NCBI GenBank assembly: GCA_015493675.1 | Contig: WGCR01000142.1 | Span: 1-5,747 of the forward strand | DNA length: 5,747 nucleotides | Direction of reading: 5' to 3' | Source of the DNA: Anaerolineae bacterium | Lineage (GTDB): Bacteria > Chloroflexota > Anaerolineae > J102 | Part shown: piece by piece, positions 5,728 to 5,747 of the stretch | How the letters are laid out: every line of letters begins with the position of its first letter | Numbering within the stretch: position 1 is the stretch's first letter | The notes under the pieces: model-generated | What the model was told of the DNA's origin: nothing | The model's input: the letters and a program-made list of their open reading frames with translations, nothing else | Database searches by the model: none | Made by a program: the position numbers and the translations under genes

Positions 5728-5747
5728 GATAATAAAATGAGAAAGAG

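Overview
The window carries the genes for a cytochrome bd quinol oxidase and its dedicated ABC exporter, all on the minus strand. Reading from high to low coordinates the order is cydA, cydB, an untranslated gap of 445 bases, cydD, a gap of 149 bases, and the 5' two-thirds or so of cydC, which runs off the left edge. There is no plus-strand gene. The coding DNA is GC-rich with G/C-heavy third codon positions, which explains the long but meaningless open frames opposite the genes. The organism is a bacterium. The short-Q-loop CydA, the cydA-B-D-C order and the short-period intergenic repeats would suit an environmental lineage such as Chloroflexota, but this is a weak inference and no phylogenetic marker gene is present.

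Right part (3297-5747): cydA and cydB form a tight pair, 17 bases apart. Each has an AAGGAG ribosome binding site 8 bases before its ATG. CydA keeps the haem ligands and quinol-site residues of the family. A strong rho-independent terminator lies 30 bases after cydB, so most cydAB transcription should stop there. The cydA promoter lies outside the window. No cydX-like small subunit gene follows cydB.

Middle (2852-3296): between the cydB terminator and cydD lies repeat-rich DNA. A 7-base tandem motif (NCGTCAN) forms two inverted arms. One arm seems to be interrupted by a 215-bp element with perfect 16-bp terminal inverted repeats starting CTG and flanked by a 9-bp direct repeat. This looks like a non-coding miniature transposable element. 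Removing it and one copy of the direct repeat restores the 7-base periodicity. The other arm contains a plausible -35 box for a separate cydD promoter.

Left part (1-2851): cydD and cydC encode the two half-transporters of the CydDC exporter needed for cytochrome bd maturation. Neither start has a clear Shine-Dalgarno sequence. Their spacer holds a second short-period repeat (three 8-base units per arm, NCGCNNAG) arranged as a large hairpin with 16-bp perfect outer arms.

Together the four genes make a membrane oxidase (CydAB) that reduces O2 to water with quinol electrons, and the transporter (CydDC) needed to assemble it. The unusual features are the apparent split into two transcription units, the nested intergenic repeats, and two sequence departures in CydA: a close cysteine pair in the Q-loop region and alanine for glycine in the GRQPW motif.
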